Source of the DNA: Pseudomonas sp. MM223
GTDB lineage: Bacteria > Pseudomonadota > Gammaproteobacteria > Pseudomonadales > Pseudomonadaceae
Assembly (NCBI GenBank): GCA_947090765.1
Contig: OX352322.1
Location: 1,135,501-1,199,500 of the forward strand
Length of the DNA: 64,000 nucleotides
Direction of reading: 5' to 3'
Shown: positions 52,678 through 63,533 of the stretch, piece after piece
Position numbering within the stretch: the stretch's first letter is position 1
How the letters are laid out: every line of letters starts with the position of its first letter
Position numbers and translations under genes: made by a program
The notes under the pieces: model-generated
The model's input: the letters and a program-made list of their open reading frames with translations, nothing else
Databases searched by the model: none
What the model was told of the DNA's origin: nothing

Positions 52678-53319
52678 GTGTCGAGTACCGATGATGATGA
52701 CCTGGCAGGGGTCAAGGACTGGTGGAACCGTAACGGCAAGCCGCTGCTGACCGGCGCATTGCTGGCGGGCGTTGTGGTGTTGGGCTGGAATACCTGGCAC
52801 AAGTACCAGAACAACCAGTCGCAAGGTGCCTCGCAGCTGTATCAGGCGTTGCTTGAGACCAGCCTGACGCCGACGGGCCAGCCAGATGCCACCAAGGTTG
52901 CGGAACTGGCCGGCAAGCTCAAGAGCGAGTTTGGCGGTACCGCCTACGCCCAGTACGGCAGCCTGTTCGTGGCCAAGGTAGCGGTCGAGACCGGCAAGTT
53001 GGACGACGCCGCTGCCGAGCTGAAAAGCGTGCTGGACAAGCCGGCAGACGTGACCCTGGGCGAAATTTCGCGCCAGCGTCTGGCCCGCGTGTTGGCCGCC
53101 CAGAACAAGGCCGAGGATGCCCTCAAGCTACTTGACGGCGACGCCGACAAAGCATTCCTGGCCAGCCGTGAAGAGTTGAAGGGTGATCTGCTGGTACAGC
53201 TGGGTCGCGCCGACGACGCGCACAGCGCTTACGAAAAAGCCAAGGCTGCGTTGTCCGATGAGGCGGCGGTCGGTGGCCTGCAATTGAAGCTGGATGACCT
53301 GGCTAAAGGGGACGCGTAA
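52678..53319 (+). CDS. yfgM: YfgM-family TPR protein, SecYEG ancillary subunit
   Basis: 213 residues from GTG 52678 behind AAAAGGAG. One N-terminal helix (LLTGALLAGVVVLGWN) and a periplasmic TPR domain (ATKVAELAGKLKSEFGGTAYA). Family partners the SecYEG translocon and PpiD and sits next to bamB in many proteobacteria. Its stop is directly followed by the bamB GTG. Confidence 0.9.
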   Translation: MSSTDDDDLAGVKDWWNRNGKPLLTGALLAGVVVLGWNTWHKYQNNQSQGASQLYQALLETSLTPTGQPDATKVAELAGKLKSEFGGTAYAQYGSLFVAKVAVETGKLDDAAAELKSVLDKPADVTLGEISRQRLARVLAAQNKAEDALKLLDGDADKAFLASREELKGDLLVQLGRADDAHSAYEKAKAALSDEAAVGGLQLKLDDLAKGDA

Positions 53320-54462
53320 GTGATCGGTTGGAAACATGCAGCAGTGCTGACCCTGGCCGTACTGGCCGCCGGTTGCAGCAGCAACAGCAAGAAGGAACTG
53401 CCCCCGGCCGAGCTGACCAAGTTCACCGAGGAAGTGGTGCTGAAGAAGCAGTGGAGCCGTTCGATCGGTGACGGCCAGGGTGAAACCTACAACACCTTGG
53501 TACCGGCTATCGAAAACGACCGTATCTACGCCTCCGACGTCAACGGCGAAGTCTTCGCCCTCGACCGCATTACCGGTGACGTGGTGTGGAAGAAGGACCT
53601 GGAGCTGCAGGTTTCCGGCGCTGTTGGCGTGGGCTACGGCCTGGTCATGCTCGGCACCCTCAAGGGTGAAGTCATCGCCCTGGACTCCAGCACCGGTGAA
53701 GAGCGTTGGCGCTCGCGCGTGACCAGCGAAGTGCTGGCCCCGCCTGCCAACAACGGTGACGTTGTGGTGGTGCAGACCCAGGACGACCGCCTGATCGGCC
53801 TGGATGCCGCCACTGGCGACCGCCGCTGGATCTATGAAAACACACCAGCCGTGCTGACCCTGCGTGGCACCGGAGCACCGATCGCCACCAACCGCCTGGC
53901 CGTTGCCGGCTTGTCTACCGGCAAAGTGGTAGCGGTGGACATCAACAACGGTGTGCCCGTGTGGGAAAGCCGTGTGGCCATCCCCAAAGGCCGTTCCGAA
54001 CTGGACCGTGTGGTTGATATCGACGGCGGCTTGCTGCTGTCTGGTGGTACCCTGTACGTCAGCACCTACCAGGGCCGTGTAGCGGGCCTGGACCTGGAAA
54101 GCGGCCGCGAGCTGTGGCAGCGCGATGCTTCCAGCTATGTGGGCGTTGCCCAGGGCTTCGGTAACGTCTACGTCAGCGAAGCCTCGGGTACCGTCGAAGG
54201 CGTGGATGAACGCTCGTCCAGCGCCCTGTGGAGCAACGACAGCATGGCTCGCCGCCAGTTGACTGCGCCTGAAGTGTTCAGCAGCTACGTGGCAGTGGGT
54301 GACTTTGAGGGTTACCTGCACCTGCTGAGCCAGGTGGATGGCCGCTTCGTCGGCCGTGAGCGTATCGACAGTGATGGCCTGCGCGCCCGCCCACTTGTGG
54401 TCGGCGACACCATCTACGTCTTTGGCAACAGCGGCAAGCTCGAGGCACTGACCATCCGCTGA
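53320..54462 (+). CDS. bamB: Outer-membrane assembly lipoprotein BamB
   Basis: 380-residue beta-propeller lipoprotein (lipobox LAAGC) of the BAM complex. PQQ-like repeats are visible: [58 protein letters not shown] 53320, no gap from yfgM. Confidence 0.95.
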   Translation: MIGWKHAAVLTLAVLAAGCSSNSKKELPPAELTKFTEEVVLKKQWSRSIGDGQGETYNTLVPAIENDRIYASDVNGEVFALDRITGDVVWKKDLELQVSGAVGVGYGLVMLGTLKGEVIALDSSTGEERWRSRVTSEVLAPPANNGDVVVVQTQDDRLIGLDAATGDRRWIYENTPAVLTLRGTGAPIATNRLAVAGLSTGKVVAVDINNGVPVWESRVAIPKGRSELDRVVDIDGGLLLSGGTLYVSTYQGRVAGLDLESGRELWQRDASSYVGVAQGFGNVYVSEASGTVEGVDERSSSALWSNDSMARRQLTAPEVFSSYVAVGDFEGYLHLLSQVDGRFVGRERIDSDGLRARPLVVGDTIYVFGNSGKLEALTIR

Positions 54463-54578
54463 AGCTATGCTTGAAGCCTTGGCGGGTTTCAAGCCGCGGC
54501 GTAGGACACGCCGCCCAAACTCCGGCCGCTGCCTTGCAGCGGCCTTTGCATTTTCAAGAATTCGAGAGTGGAGAGCCG

Positions 54579-56042
54579 ATGGTTCCCGTAATTGCCCTGG
54601 TGGGCCGCCCGAACGTCGGCAAATCCACCATGTTCAACCGCCTGACCAAAACCCGCGATGCCATCGTGGGCGACCTGTCGGGCCTGACCCGTGACCGCCA
54701 GTATGGCGATGCCAGCTGGCAGGGTCGCTCTTTCATCCTGATCGACACCGGCGGTATTACCGGTGACGAAGTGGGCATGGACGAGAAAATGGCCGAGCAG
54801 TCGCTTATGGCCATCGAAGAAGCCGACTACGTGCTGTTCCTGGTCGATGCCCGCGCTGGTATGACCGCCGCCGACCAGATGATTGCCGAGCACCTGCGCA
54901 AGCGTAACAAGTCGGCGATTCTGGTCGCCAACAAGATCGACAACATCGACCCTGATGTTGCGCGCGCCGAGTTCTCGCCGATGGGCATGGGCAACGCCAT
55001 TCCGGTGGCGGGTTCCCAAGGCCGTGGTATCAGCGCCCTGATGGAAGCCGTGCTCGGCCACCTGCCGCGTGATGCCGAAGAAGAAGCCCTTGACCAGGAC
55101 GTCGCCGAAGGCGAAGAAGCCGTGCGCATTCCTGGCCCAAGCGAGAAGGATGGCATCAAGATCGCCATCATCGGCCGGCCGAACGTTGGCAAGTCGACCC
55201 TGGTCAACCGCATGCTCGGTGAAGAGCGCGTGGTGGTCTACGACGAGCCGGGTACCACCCGTGACAGTATCTACATCCCGTTCGAGCGTGATGGTGACAA
55301 GTACACCTTCATCGACACCGCCGGGGTGCGCAAGCGCGGCAAGATCCACGAGGAAGTCGAGAAGTTCTCGGTGGTCAAGACGCTACAGGCGATCAAGGAC
55401 GCCAACGTCGTCATCTTCGTCATGGACGCCCGTGAAGGGGTGGTCGACCACGACTTGAACCTGCTGGGCTTCGCCCTCGAGGCCGGCCGCGCCATCGTCA
55501 TCGCGCTGAACAAGTGGGATGGCATGGAGCCGGGTGAGCGCGCCTACGTGAAGACCGAGCTGGAGCGCCGGCTGTTCTTCGTCGACTTCGCCGACATCCA
55601 CTTCATCTCTGCCTTGCACGGCACCGGCGTGGGCAACCTGTACAAGTCGGTGCAGGCCGCGTTCACCTCGGCTGTTACCCGCTGGCCAACCAGCCGCCTG
55701 ACGCAGATCCTCGAAGATGCTGTCAGCGAGCACCAGCCGCCGCTGGTCAACGGCCGCCGCATCAAGCTGCGCTATGCCCACCTTGGTGGTGCCAACCCGC
55801 CGCTGATCGTGATCCACGGCAACCAGACCGAGAGCATTCCAAAGTCGTACTCGCGTTACCTGGAAAACACCTACCGCCGCGTGCTGAAGCTGGTTGGTAC
55901 GCCGATCCGCATCGAGTACAAGGGCGGTGAGAACCCGTTCGAGGGCAAGAAGAACACCCTCACCGACCGCCAGGTCAACAAGAAGCGCCGCTTGATGTCG
56001 CACCACAAGAAGGCCGAGAAGAAGCGCCGCGACAAGCGCTGA
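54579..56042 (+). CDS. der: Ribosome biogenesis GTPase Der (EngA)
   Basis: 487 residues from ATG 54579 behind GTGGAGAG. Two GTPase domains: GRPNVGKST near residue 10 and again near 200, each with its G2-G4 motifs (DTGG, NKID; DTAG, NKWD), then a KH-like domain. Matures the 50S subunit. The longer frame from 54471 has no signal. Confidence 0.97.
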   Translation: MVPVIALVGRPNVGKSTMFNRLTKTRDAIVGDLSGLTRDRQYGDASWQGRSFILIDTGGITGDEVGMDEKMAEQSLMAIEEADYVLFLVDARAGMTAADQMIAEHLRKRNKSAILVANKIDNIDPDVARAEFSPMGMGNAIPVAGSQGRGISALMEAVLGHLPRDAEEEALDQDVAEGEEAVRIPGPSEKDGIKIAIIGRPNVGKSTLVNRMLGEERVVVYDEPGTTRDSIYIPFERDGDKYTFIDTAGVRKRGKIHEEVEKFSVVKTLQAIKDANVVIFVMDAREGVVDHDLNLLGFALEAGRAIVIALNKWDGMEPGERAYVKTELERRLFFVDFADIHFISALHGTGVGNLYKSVQAAFTSAVTRWPTSRLTQILEDAVSEHQPPLVNGRRIKLRYAHLGGANPPLIVIHGNQTESIPKSYSRYLENTYRRVLKLVGTPIRIEYKGGENPFEGKKNTLTDRQVNKKRRLMSHHKKAEKKRRDKR

Positions 56043-56051
56043 TTCCACGCC

Positions 56052-56145
56052 GGCTTCTTCGCGGGCTTGACCGCTCCCACAGGTGCTGCACAGTATTCAA
56101 AATCTGTGCAGGACTTGTGGGAGCGGGCAAGCCCGCGAAGAGGCC
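56052..56145. repeat. REP pair (type C)
   Basis: Arms of 42 bases: 56052-56093 (CTTCTTCGCGGGCTTGACCG) and 56104-56145 (GGGAGCGGGCAAGCCCGCGA). Separates der from the next unit. Confidence 0.85.
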
Positions 56146-56253
56146 CTTTGATCCAAAGCAATCCCCCTATTGTTTCAACCTTTTTCCTGACTGCTCGATC
56201 CGCTATGCTCGGACTCCACCCCGTGCCGGATAAACCCCAGGAAAGAGGGCTCC

Positions 56254-57402
56254 ATGATCCGCAGCAAACTGCCGAATGTCGGCACGACCATCTTCACCAC
56301 CATGTCCCAGCTCGCCGTGCAGACCGGTGCGCTCAACCTGTCCCAGGGTTTCCCTGATTTCAACGGCCCGCAGGCCCTGCTCGATGCAGTGGGCCGGCAT
56401 GTGGCTGCCGGGCACAACCAGTACTCGCCAATGACCGGCCTACCGGCCTTGCGCCAGCAAGTGGCGGCCAAGGTGGCGCGGCTGTACGGCGCACAGGTGG
56501 ATGCCGACCAGGAAGTGACCATCACCCCCGGTGCCACCGAGGCGATCTTCTGTGCCATCCAGGCGGTGGTCCATGCCGGTGACGAGGTGATTGTCTTTGA
56601 CCCATGCTACGACAGCTATGAGCCGTCGGTGGAACTGGCCGGTGGCCGCTGTGTGCACGTGCAACTGAGCGACGGCGACTTCCGTATCGACTGGCAGAAG
56701 TTCAGCGATGCCCTGAGCCCACGCACCCGCATGGTCATCCTCAATTCGCCGCACAACCCCAGTGGCGCATTGATCACCCGCGAAGACCTTGAGCAGTTGG
56801 CAACGTTGATTGCCGGCCGCGATATCTACCTGGTCAGCGACGAAGTGTACGAGCATCTGGTTTACGACGGTGTTCGCCACGCCAGCGTGCTGGCCCACGA
56901 GCAGCTGTACCAGCGTGCGTTTGTGGTCAGTTCGTTCGGCAAGACTTACCACGTGACCGGCTGGAAGACCGGCTACGTGATCGCGCCCCCGGTGTTGAGC
57001 GCAGAGCTGCGCAAGGTGCACCAGTACGTCAACTTCTGTGGCGTGACACCGCTGCAGTGCGCCCTGGCCGATTTCATGGCCGAGCACCCCGAGCATATCG
57101 ATGAGCTGCCGGCTTTCTACCAGGCCAAGCGCGACCTGTTCTGCGGCTTGCTGGAGCGCTCGCGCTTCAACTTTACCCGCACGGCGGGCACTTATTTCCA
57201 GCTGGTGGACTACTCGCAGATCCGCCCGGACCTGAATGATGTGGACATGTCACTGTGGCTAACCCGCGAGCACGGCGTAGCGACTATTCCGGTATCGGTG
57301 TTCTACCAGCAACCCATCCCCGAGCAACGCCTGGTCCGCCTGTGCTTTGCCAAACGTGAGGAGACGCTGCGTCAGGCAGCGGAACGACTATGCGCGATCT
57401 GA
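56254..57402 (+). CDS. ybdL: Glutamine transaminase K-like / methionine aminotransferase (YbdL family)
   Basis: PLP aminotransferase of 382 residues. Catalytic lysine in SFGKTYHVTGWKTGY; PLP-binding NSPHNPSG and SDEVYEH. YbdL-type enzymes transaminate methionine or ketomethylthiobutyrate with glutamine. Overlaps the omega-amidase gene by 13 bases, which fits the paired pathway. ATG 56254 follows AGGAAAGAGGG. Confidence 0.9.
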   Translation: MIRSKLPNVGTTIFTTMSQLAVQTGALNLSQGFPDFNGPQALLDAVGRHVAAGHNQYSPMTGLPALRQQVAAKVARLYGAQVDADQEVTITPGATEAIFCAIQAVVHAGDEVIVFDPCYDSYEPSVELAGGRCVHVQLSDGDFRIDWQKFSDALSPRTRMVILNSPHNPSGALITREDLEQLATLIAGRDIYLVSDEVYEHLVYDGVRHASVLAHEQLYQRAFVVSSFGKTYHVTGWKTGYVIAPPVLSAELRKVHQYVNFCGVTPLQCALADFMAEHPEHIDELPAFYQAKRDLFCGLLERSRFNFTRTAGTYFQLVDYSQIRPDLNDVDMSLWLTREHGVATIPVSVFYQQPIPEQRLVRLCFAKREETLRQAAERLCAI

Positions 57403-58181
57403 GCACACTGCCCAACCTGAAAGTCGCCCTGGTGCAAACCACCCTGGCCTGGCATGACCGCGAGGCCAACTATGCACACTTCGAGGTGCTGCTGGAGCAG
57501 GTGGGGGAGGTGGACCTGGTGATACTGCCAGAGATGTTCACCACTGGCTTTTCGATGGAGTCCAAAAGCCTGGCCGAAACGGAAAACGGCCCGACCTACA
57601 AGTGGTTGAAGGCCCAGGCGAAGAAGTACAACGCGGTGATTACCGGCAGCGTGATCATCCAGGCCGCCGATGGCAGCCACCGCAACCGCCTGTTGTGGGC
57701 CCGGCCGGACGGCGAAATCCTGCACTACGACAAGCGCCACCTGTTCCGCATGGCCGGTGAGCACAAGCACTACACCCCCGGCGAACGGCAGGTGCAGTTC
57801 GAGCTCAAGGGCTGGCGGATTCGCCCGCTGATTTGCTACGACCTGCGCTTCCCTGTGTGGAGCCGTGACGCCCAGGACACCGACCTGCTGCTGTACACCG
57901 CCAACTGGCCGGCTGCGCGCCGCCAGCACTGGAACCGCCTGTTGCCGGCGCGGGGTATCGAGAACCTGTGCTATGTGGCGGCGGTGAACCGGGTAGGCAC
58001 GGACGGCAAGGGCTTTGCCTATTCGGGCGACAGCCAGGTGCTGGACTTCCAGGGCGAGAGCTTGCTCAGTGCCGGCGAGGCAGACGGGGTGTTTACCGCC
58101 GTGCTGAGTGCGGCGGAGCTGGCGGCGTACCGGGCCAAGTTCCCGGCCAACCTGGATGCCGATACCTTCGAACTCCATTGA
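57390..58181 (+). CDS. yafV: Omega-amidase, nitrilase family (YafV/NIT2 type)
   Basis: 263 residues with the nitrilase triad: E in LPEMFTTGF, K in YDKRHLF, C in ICYDLRFP. Hydrolyses 2-oxoglutaramate or 2-oxosuccinamate formed by the upstream transaminase, pulling the reaction forward. Overlap of 13 bases indicates co-translation. Confidence 0.9.
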   Translation: MRDLSTLPNLKVALVQTTLAWHDREANYAHFEVLLEQVGEVDLVILPEMFTTGFSMESKSLAETENGPTYKWLKAQAKKYNAVITGSVIIQAADGSHRNRLLWARPDGEILHYDKRHLFRMAGEHKHYTPGERQVQFELKGWRIRPLICYDLRFPVWSRDAQDTDLLLYTANWPAARRQHWNRLLPARGIENLCYVAAVNRVGTDGKGFAYSGDSQVLDFQGESLLSAGEADGVFTAVLSAAELAAYRAKFPANLDADTFELH

Positions 58182-58211
58182 CCCGACATTGGCCTGTCTG
58201 GCCTGGATTGG

Positions 58212-58336
58212 CCCTGTTGTGCGAGCGGCCTTGTGTCGCGAAAGGGCCGCAAAGCGGCCCCCAGTTTCTTCGCAAATGCACATATTGCTGGGGCTGCTTC
58301 GCAGCCCTTTCGCGGCGCAAGGCCGCTCCTACAGGG
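58212..58336. repeat. REP pair (type A)
   Basis: Left arm GAGCGGCCTTGTGTCGCGAA and right arm TTCGCGGCGCAAGGCCGCTC, with GGCCGC-AAA-GCGGCC and GGGCTGC-TTC-GCAGCCC hairpins inside. Convergent genes end on both sides. Confidence 0.85.
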
Positions 58337-58361
58337 GTTGTGGTGTTAGCACTGGCCGGTG

Positions 58362-60926
58362 TCAGTACACATCCCGCCGATACCGCCCATCCTCGATCAG
58401 TTGCTGTACAACGGCTTCGCCGAGCATGCCGTTGAGCGCCGCATCCACCCCCGCAGCCATCCCTTGCAGGCTGCCGCAGACATACACACAGGCGCCATCC
58501 GCAACCCAGCGCTTGAACTCATCAGCCTGCTGCAGCAACACATCCTGCACATACACCTTCTCGGCCTGATCCCGTGAAAACGCCAGGTCCAGGCGTGCCA
58601 GGTCGCCGTTATGCAGCCAGCCTTGCAGTTCGTCACCACACAGCAGGTCATGCGCCCGGTTTCGCTCGCCAAACAGCAGCCAGTTGCGCTGCTCGCCAGC
58701 ATTTACCCGTGCCCGGATCAGGCTGCGCAGGCCGGCCAGGCCTGTGCCGTTACCGATCAGGATCATCGGTGCTGCCGCCTCTGGCAGGTGGAAGCCGCTG
58801 TTGCGCCGCAGGCGCAGGCTCAGCGTACCGTTCAGTGGCAGATATTCGGTGAGCCAGCCGGAGCCCAGGCCCAGGTTGCCATCGCTATGGCGCTCCTGGC
58901 GCACGATCAGCTCCAGCGCGCCGTCACTGGCGATAGAGGCGATGGAGTATTCGCGGCTGCCGATCGGCACCAGTGCATCCACCAGCGCTTGCGGCTGCAA
59001 GCCGATCAGGTGGTCACGACGGCTTGGCAACTGGCGACCCGCCAGGGCTTGGGCGAGGGTTTCGCCAAGGCCATTGACCTGTACCTTGGCCCCGGCGTCC
59101 AGCGCCAGGCCGTTGAGAAACGCGTCGATCCTTGGCTGACCATTGAGCGGCAAGACCTCTACCAAGTCGCCGGCTTCCCAACTGGCAGGCGCTTCAGCCA
59201 GCAGGCCAAGCAAGTACACCGGCTGACCCTGGCTGCCCGGGTTGAGCAGTTCGCGACGCACCAGTGACCAGTTGCCAAAGCTTGGCGGCTGCCAGGCGGC
59301 CACTGGCTGGGCGCCGGTCAGTTGCGCCAGTTCCTGCTGCCACTGCTGCAGGGCGGCCTGGTCGGCGTTGTCCACTTCCACCGGGCTGAATGCGCTGCTG
59401 GCACCGCGCTCACCCAGCCATGCCTGCAGGCGACGGGCAAAGCCGCAGAAGTGCGGGTACTGGCGGTCACCGAGGGCGAGCAGGGCATAGTTGAGGTTGT
59501 TCAGTGCCCACGGTTGGCCGAGCACCTTGCGCTCGAAGGCGCGGGCGCTGTCGGGTGCTTCGCCGTCGCCGAAGGTACTGACCACGAACAACGCACGGCG
59601 GGCCTGGCGCAGGTCGTCTTCACGCAGTTCGGCCAGCGCGCGTACCTGCACTGGCAGGCCGGCCGCCTGCAACTGGCCGGCGCTTTGCCAGGCCAGTTGT
59701 TCGGCAAAGCCGCTCTGGCTGGCAAAGCCGATCAGCCAGCTGTCGCCACTGCCGTTGCTGCTGGCAACGCTACCACGGGCTGCGCGTACCTGGTGCTTCT
59801 TGCGGCGGCGGTCGAGGTACAGCAGCCAGCCAGTGACGAAGAACAGCGGCATGGTCAGGCTGGCGATGGTGACGATGATGCGCCCTGGCAGGCCGAAGTA
59901 CTCGCCAACGTGCAGGGCGTAGACGCTCTGCAGCAGCTGGGCCTTGAAGGATTTGTCGGTGTAGCGGTCATGCTTTTTCACCTGACCGGTGGCCGGGTCC
60001 AGCTCCAGGGTGTTGAAGGCGCGTGGGTGATCGGCGTTGTCCAGCAGGTAGAACAGGTTGGCTGGCTGGCCGCCAACGGGTGGCAGGCGCAGGTTGTAGG
60101 CGGCAAGGCCTGGGCCTGCGGCGTCCTTGAGGTTGGCCCAGATGGCGTCATAGTCGACCACCAGCGGTGGGGCGTTCTTGTCGACCTTCTGCGGCCCGTG
60201 GCGGCCACGGCCTTCGCCGCGTTTTTGTTGCTGGCCGGCGGCCGGTGCATCGGCCAGCAGCTTGTTCAGGCCCTCGCGGTACCACTCATAGGACCAGAAC
60301 AGCCCGGTCAGGGCGAACAGAAGATAGAACAGCAGGCACCATGTACCGGCCACGGCGTGCAGGTCCCAGTTGAAGGCACGGCCTTTCTTGGCCCAGTCGA
60401 AGGTTAGCCAGGTGCGCCAGTCCAGCGCTTTGCGTGGCCAGCGCAAGTACAGGCCGGACAGGCAGAAGAACACCAGCATCAGGGTGCAGGCGCCGGTGAT
60501 CTGCCGGCCGGTGTCGCCAATGGCCAGGAAACGGTGCAGGTTGAGCATGAGGTTGAAGAAGCCTTGCCCGGCCACTTCACCTTTGAGTTCGCCGGTATAC
60601 GGGTCGGCATAGCGCAGCTCGCCACGGCGCTCGCCCGGTGCCGGCATGAAGAAGATGCGTGCCGCGTTGCCTTCACGCACGTCGACCCACAGCATCGACA
60701 CCTTGTCGTGTTGCTGGGCCTCGACCCGCTGCACCAGCTCGGCCGGGGGTAGCACGCCCTCGGCACGGACTTCTACTTTGAGTACATCGGCATTGAATGC
60801 GCGCAGCAGTTCTTCCTGAAACGAGTACAGGGCCCCGGTGATGCCCATCAAGGCCAGCACCAGGCCAGCGGTGATGCCAAAGAACCAGTGCAATTGGAAC
60901 AGCGTCTTCTTCACCACATCGATCAC
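58362..60926 (-). CDS. PepSY-membrane/flavodoxin/ferredoxin-reductase fusion, putative ferric-siderophore reductase
   Basis: 854 residues. The first half (about 1-385) is a PepSY-associated membrane region with four helices ([20 protein letters not shown], then near 145, 195 and 350). Next is a flavodoxin-like domain (about 398-545: [38 protein letters not shown]). Last is an FNR-type FAD/NAD(P) module ([39 protein letters not shown]). The plan is a transmembrane electron pathway from cytosolic NADPH to the periplasm. Beside a catecholate receptor this suggests reduction of ferric siderophores. Starts 94 bases after the receptor stop, with a terminator between them. Confidence 0.85.
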   Translation of the reverse strand: MIDVVKKTLFQLHWFFGITAGLVLALMGITGALYSFQEELLRAFNADVLKVEVRAEGVLPPAELVQRVEAQQHDKVSMLWVDVREGNAARIFFMPAPGERRGELRYADPYTGELKGEVAGQGFFNLMLNLHRFLAIGDTGRQITGACTLMLVFFCLSGLYLRWPRKALDWRTWLTFDWAKKGRAFNWDLHAVAGTWCLLFYLLFALTGLFWSYEWYREGLNKLLADAPAAGQQQKRGEGRGRHGPQKVDKNAPPLVVDYDAIWANLKDAAGPGLAAYNLRLPPVGGQPANLFYLLDNADHPRAFNTLELDPATGQVKKHDRYTDKSFKAQLLQSVYALHVGEYFGLPGRIIVTIASLTMPLFFVTGWLLYLDRRRKKHQVRAARGSVASSNGSGDSWLIGFASQSGFAEQLAWQSAGQLQAAGLPVQVRALAELREDDLRQARRALFVVSTFGDGEAPDSARAFERKVLGQPWALNNLNYALLALGDRQYPHFCGFARRLQAWLGERGASSAFSPVEVDNADQAALQQWQQELAQLTGAQPVAAWQPPSFGNWSLVRRELLNPGSQGQPVYLLGLLAEAPASWEAGDLVEVLPLNGQPRIDAFLNGLALDAGAKVQVNGLGETLAQALAGRQLPSRRDHLIGLQPQALVDALVPIGSREYSIASIASDGALELIVRQERHSDGNLGLGSGWLTEYLPLNGTLSLRLRRNSGFHLPEAAAPMILIGNGTGLAGLRSLIRARVNAGEQRNWLLFGERNRAHDLLCGDELQGWLHNGDLARLDLAFSRDQAEKVYVQDVLLQQADEFKRWVADGACVYVCGSLQGMAAGVDAALNGMLGEAVVQQLIEDGRYRRDVY

Positions 60927-60975
60927 CTTGTGTTGCTGCCGCAGACCGCGCGGCGTGCATTATGCCTTGATACGC

Positions 60976-61008
60976 AAAAGCCCCGCTCAATGGAATGAAC
61001 GGGGCTTG
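60976..61008 (-). terminator. Hairpin terminator between receptor and reductase
   Basis: AAGCCCCG/CGGGGCTT with inner TCA/TGA pairing and a short loop; A4 on the plus strand supplies T4 on the minus strand. It could reduce but not necessarily stop transcription from the receptor into the reductase. Confidence 0.75.
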
Positions 61009-61019
61009 GCGGTGTTACG

Positions 61020-63311
61020 TTAGAAGTGGAAGCTGGTGGTCAGCAGGGTTGTACGCCCGGCCGCCTGGTTGGCGAAGTGGGTCGAGTAGGCCTTGTCGTA
61101 GTACGTCTCGTTGGTGAGGTTCTGTACGTTCAACTGCAGGTCGATGTTCTTGGTCAGCTTGTAGCTGGCCATTGCATCGTAGCGCCAGTAGGACGGTACG
61201 TACGTCGAGTTGGCTACGCTGCCCCAGACCTTGTCAACGTAGAAGGCACCTGCGCCGAAGGTGAGCTTGTCGGTAACCGCGTAGGTGTTCCACAGGCTGA
61301 AGGAGTTTTTCGGCGTGTTGCCCAGTTCGTTGCCGTTGGTGGTCACGTCAACGAAGTTTGGTGCAGTGGCGGTGCCGATGTTGACCTTGCCGCCATCGAC
61401 CTGCTCGCTGTCCAGGTAGCTATAGCCGGCAAACACTTGCCACTTGTCGGTGATTTTACCGGAGGCCGACAGCTCGATACCGTCCACGCGAGTCTTGCCG
61501 GCGTTTTCATAGGTATTGAGGTCGGTCAGAACGCGGGTGTTTTCCTTCTCGGTACGGAAGATCGCGGCGGTCAGCGACAGGCGCTGGTCCAGCAGGTCCC
61601 ACTTGGTACCGATCTCGTAGTTGGTGGTTTCTTCCGGCTTCAGATCGTTTTTAACGGCTGCAGTGGTGACCGGGTTGCCGTCGGTGCCTTCGCCCAGCAT
61701 CGAGCCTGGCGGTGTGGCCGAGGTCGCGTACGAAACGTAGATGCTGCCGTTGTCCGCAGGCTTCCACACCAGGCCGATCTGGCCGGTGACGAATTCGCTG
61801 GTGTCTTCACCTTTGTTGGCTACACCGCTGGTTACGGTGGTGTTGCCTGCCGCGTCGTAGGTGCGGAACTTGGTGGTGAAGTGGTCATACCGCAGGCCAA
61901 CGTTGAGCAGCCATTGTGGGTCCAGTTCGATGGTGTCGAACATGTACAGCGCTCGGGTGGTACTGCTGGTGTCGGTGCCGGCGTAGTTACGGGCGATAGT
62001 ACCGGTCCAGGCATCATCCGGGTTCGGGTTGCTCAGCGAGGTGCAGCTGCCGCCATTGCTTGGCCCGGTGCACGTGCTGATCTTGCTGTTTGGCGTAACG
62101 GTGTAGGTCTGCCGGTCAGCATCTTCATGGGTGAACTCCACGCCAGTGGAGAAGCTGTTCTTGAAGCCGCCCAGGACAAACTCACCAAACAGGTCGGTCT
62201 GGTTGGTGGTGGTGGCGGTGTTGCCCACACGGGTGTTGGCACGGCGCCATACGCCATCGTTGATCACGTTGCCAGCACTGTCGTCGGGCTGGGTCAGCAC
62301 GTAGTCCTGCATGCTGTTGCCGTGACGCAGGGTGTTCTTGATGGTCAGCGAGTCGCTGAGGTCGTGTTCGACCGTGATGGTGCCGATGTCGCTGCGGGTC
62401 TTGCGGAAGTCGCGACCGGTCAGGCCGTAGAAGTTGCTGCTATCGCCGCCGTCGGTAGGCTTGTCAGGGCTGGCTGCGGTGTGGGTCTTGCCCACCGAGT
62501 AGCCATAGGGGATGCCAGAATCCGGCAGGTCATCGCTTTCCACGTGATAGAAGTCGAGGTTCACACGGGTCGGTGTACCCAGGCCAAAGGCCATGGACGG
62601 TGCGATCCCCCAGCGGTCGTAGTTGACCTTGTCACGGCCGGCAACGTTGCTTTCGTGGGTCATGAGGTTCAGGCGGCCGGCTACGGTGTCGCTGAACTGG
62701 TAGTTGCCATCGAAGGTGTAGCGCTGGGTCTGGTCAGAGCCCCAGGTGTAGGCGCCATTCAGGTCGTTGCCCAGATGTGCTTTTTTACTGACCAGGTTGA
62801 TGCTGCCGCCAGCGGAACCGCGGCCACCCATGGCCGAGTTCGGGCCTTTGCTGACCTCGACCGACTCGACGGCGAAAATTTCACGGGTTTGCGCGCCGGT
62901 GTCACGTACGCCATCGATCATGGTGTCGCTTTGCGAGTCGAAGCCACGGATAAATGGTCGGTCACCTTGTGGGTTACCACCTTCACCGGCACCCATGGTG
63001 ATGCCTGGCACAGTGCGCAGGGCGTCCTGCAGAGTCAGGGCGTTGGTGTCCTTGATCACCTGCTGCGGGATCACGGTGACCGAGCGTGGGGTGTCCACCA
63101 GCGGCGCGGTGTACTTCTGCGAGGAGGCCTTCTCGACCTTGTAATCGGTGCTGTTTTGTTCAGCCTTGCTATTGACGCTGGTTGCGTCGAGGGTAATCGC
63201 GCTGTTGGCAGCTGGGTCGGCGGCGTAGACCGACGTAGCGCTAAGGGCGACACCGATGGCAGACACGATCAGGCGTGGCGAGCTCACTGCAGATGGTACG
63301 GACTGGCGCAT
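61020..63311 (-). CDS. TonB-dependent catecholate siderophore receptor (Fiu/CirA-like)
   Basis: 763 residues from ATG 63311 with a signal peptide ending SVYAAD. The frame opens at 63362 but signal-peptide and AAGGTCC placement favour 63311. No STN domain is present, unlike the two other receptors. Plug: DTPRSVTVIPQQVIKD and GGRGSAGGSINLVSK; barrel ends LTTSFHF. Sequence pattern is of the Fiu/BfrD-like monomeric catecholate group. The PiuC-like hydroxylase gene divergent from it is the usual Fiu/PiuA neighbour. Confidence 0.9.
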   Translation of the reverse strand: MRQSVPSAVSSPRLIVSAIGVALSATSVYAADPAANSAITLDATSVNSKAEQNSTDYKVEKASSQKYTAPLVDTPRSVTVIPQQVIKDTNALTLQDALRTVPGITMGAGEGGNPQGDRPFIRGFDSQSDTMIDGVRDTGAQTREIFAVESVEVSKGPNSAMGGRGSAGGSINLVSKKAHLGNDLNGAYTWGSDQTQRYTFDGNYQFSDTVAGRLNLMTHESNVAGRDKVNYDRWGIAPSMAFGLGTPTRVNLDFYHVESDDLPDSGIPYGYSVGKTHTAASPDKPTDGGDSSNFYGLTGRDFRKTRSDIGTITVEHDLSDSLTIKNTLRHGNSMQDYVLTQPDDSAGNVINDGVWRRANTRVGNTATTTNQTDLFGEFVLGGFKNSFSTGVEFTHEDADRQTYTVTPNSKISTCTGPSNGGSCTSLSNPNPDDAWTGTIARNYAGTDTSSTTRALYMFDTIELDPQWLLNVGLRYDHFTTKFRTYDAAGNTTVTSGVANKGEDTSEFVTGQIGLVWKPADNGSIYVSYATSATPPGSMLGEGTDGNPVTTAAVKNDLKPEETTNYEIGTKWDLLDQRLSLTAAIFRTEKENTRVLTDLNTYENAGKTRVDGIELSASGKITDKWQVFAGYSYLDSEQVDGGKVNIGTATAPNFVDVTTNGNELGNTPKNSFSLWNTYAVTDKLTFGAGAFYVDKVWGSVANSTYVPSYWRYDAMASYKLTKNIDLQLNVQNLTNETYYDKAYSTHFANQAAGRTTLLTTSFHF

Positions 63312-63374
63312 TGCTAAGGACCTTCCCCAAGGTGTTGAGGCGGCGGATCTTAATGTAAGCAATTGTGACTAACA

Positions 63375-63405
63375 ATTGAGAGTCGTTACCATTCGTGAAG
63401 AATTT
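63375..63405. promoter_or_regulatory. Iron-regulated intergenic region between receptor and hydroxylase
   Basis: AACAATTGAGAGTCGTTACC (63372-63391) and, nearer the hydroxylase, GAATCAATATCATT (63487-63500) each resemble parts of the Fur consensus. Both flanking genes belong to iron-starvation regulons in Pseudomonas. Neither site is a full match, so the positions are tentative. Confidence 0.4.
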
Positions 63406-63533
63406 ACAATCTTTACAATTTGCCTTTACGGTTTCACATAGCTGAAACGTCTTAAGCGGCGAATGGGGCTTGTGTAGCGCAAAAGGGAATCAATATCATT
63501 GGCGCCTTAACATTTCCTAACGGTGCTGCTGCC

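Noticed and set aside
61026..63317. 763-codon plus-strand frame opposite the catecholate receptor
   Set aside because: Mirror frame of the receptor gene; its Val/Gly-rich product has no domain and no ribosome site.
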